Shown piece by piece: positions 39,863 through 40,314 of a DNA stretch of 40,314 nucleotides (its first letter is position 1; each line of letters opens with the position of its first letter). Both the position numbers and the translations under genes were made by a program. The notes beneath the pieces are model-generated. The model was given only the letters and a program-made list of their open reading frames with translations. It searched no databases and was not told the origin of the DNA. Origin of the DNA: Trichomonas tenax (taxonomy: Eukaryota > Parabasalia > Trichomonadida > Trichomonadidae); the NCBI GenBank assembly GCA_023091735.1, contig JALKBU010000436.1:1-40314 (forward strand). Reading direction: 5' to 3'.

Positions 39863-40072
39863 ATGTCAGATAAATTATCGTTGTAAGAAAAACAGCAAAT
39901 GTTGATTAATTATGTAAAGAATAATATTGTTGCTGATGGTTATTATGTTCATATTATAAAAAATGGATTAATTACATTTAGAAAGAATAAACCTAAAAAA
40001 TCTGATGAAGAAATTATCAAAAATAAAATATCAAAACTACAAAATAAATTAAACCAATTAAACTCGGATTAA
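39863..40072 (+). pseudogene. Small Maverick gene with an early stop
   Basis: A 69-codon frame starting MSDKLSL, stopped by TAA at its eighth codon, then open again (EKQQMLINYVKNNIVADG, IIKNGLITFRKNKP and a helix) to the stop at 40070-40072. It diverges from the polymerase gene with 68 bp between the starts. Composition is like the Maverick genes. The function is unknown. Confidence 0.5.
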
Positions 40073-40314
40073 AGTCCAATAATATTATTTTTGACTGCGA
40101 ATTATATTCGCGCAGAGTCTATGACAAAAGTGAATATCAAAAAGTGACTAGTGAACCTTAAAGTCACTTTTTAACATAAATCGTCACTTTTGCGCGGGCA
40201 AATTGTCACCTTTATAAAAAGTGTCATAAATATCTTTGTTGTCTAACCAATACATCCAGGTTAGTGTTGTTGACGAGCCACAACTCTATCATCAACGAGC
40301 ATATACCTAATTGG
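40073..40314. other. Window end, short GTCACTTT words
   Basis: Contains several facing AAGTGAC / GTCACTTT words (40142-40220) and a small palindrome GCGAAT-TAT-ATTCGC (40098-40112). They resemble the words in the inverted-repeat elements at the left. No Maverick terminal repeat is visible here. Confidence 0.45.

Noticed and set aside
1..40314. tRNA, rRNA or snRNA genes
   Set aside because: I saw no T-loop-like GGTTCGAATCC box, rRNA core or snRNA motif that would support a call; a covariance-model scan would be needed to exclude them.
40073..40314. Terminal repeat of the second Maverick
   Set aside because: No similarity to the ends of the element at 18086-22289 and no inverted partner at its other edge.

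Overview
The window looks like nuclear DNA of a trichomonad (parabasalid) protist, close to Trichomonas or Tritrichomonas; I cannot settle the genus. The reasons are: AT-rich DNA with intronless genes; a BspA-like leucine-rich-repeat surface protein; a CARMIL-like LRR/proline-rich protein; trichomonad-style Kelch, BAR and SNF1-like kinase genes; TCAYW initiator motifs (Inr, the parabasalid core promoter) just upstream of several start codons; and remains of two Maverick/Polinton giant transposons.

Layout. Positions 1-3950 hold no convincing gene but are crowded with small inverted-repeat (MITE-like) elements, one carrying a 21-bp minisatellite. Positions 3951-17402 are a host gene block: SNF1/CAMK-like kinase (+), maspardin/SPG21-like alpha/beta-hydrolase (-), BAR-like protein (-), a gene-less 1.23-kb element with 26-bp inverted ends, bromodomain protein (+), Kelch protein (-), a possible chromatin protein (-), a decayed 122-bp tandem array, and the 1259-residue CARMIL-like gene (-). 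Positions 18086-22289 are a 4.2-kb internally deleted Maverick with 415-bp terminal inverted repeats, a broken packaging-ATPase gene and a few small Maverick genes. It ends 75 bp from the 3' end of a secreted BspA-like gene (22364-24391, -).

Positions 24392-26649 are a gene-poor stretch with a 24-nt poly(A) run and a 65-nt pure pyrimidine run. Then come an unrecognised 415-residue gene (-), a Cwc25 splicing-factor homologue (+), and a very large gene (30396-38045, +) for a 2549-residue protein with coiled-coil ends and a long degenerate SKKDL-type repeat. The window closes with a second, more decayed Maverick fragment (38387-40072) holding the N-terminal part of a probable protein-primed DNA polymerase gene with several frameshifts, divergent from a small broken gene.

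The host genes do not form an operon or pathway; each has its own short upstream region. The points most worth checking are: the 1.23-kb element whose end lies 4 bp from the BAR gene start and contains its only good Inr; the scrambled Maverick ends with tip hairpins; a small Maverick gene for an amphipathic, possibly membrane-active protein that stayed open while its neighbours decayed; the SKKDL-repeat giant; and two host proteins that have lost the signature residues of their folds (the hydrolase Ser and His, the bromodomain Asn).
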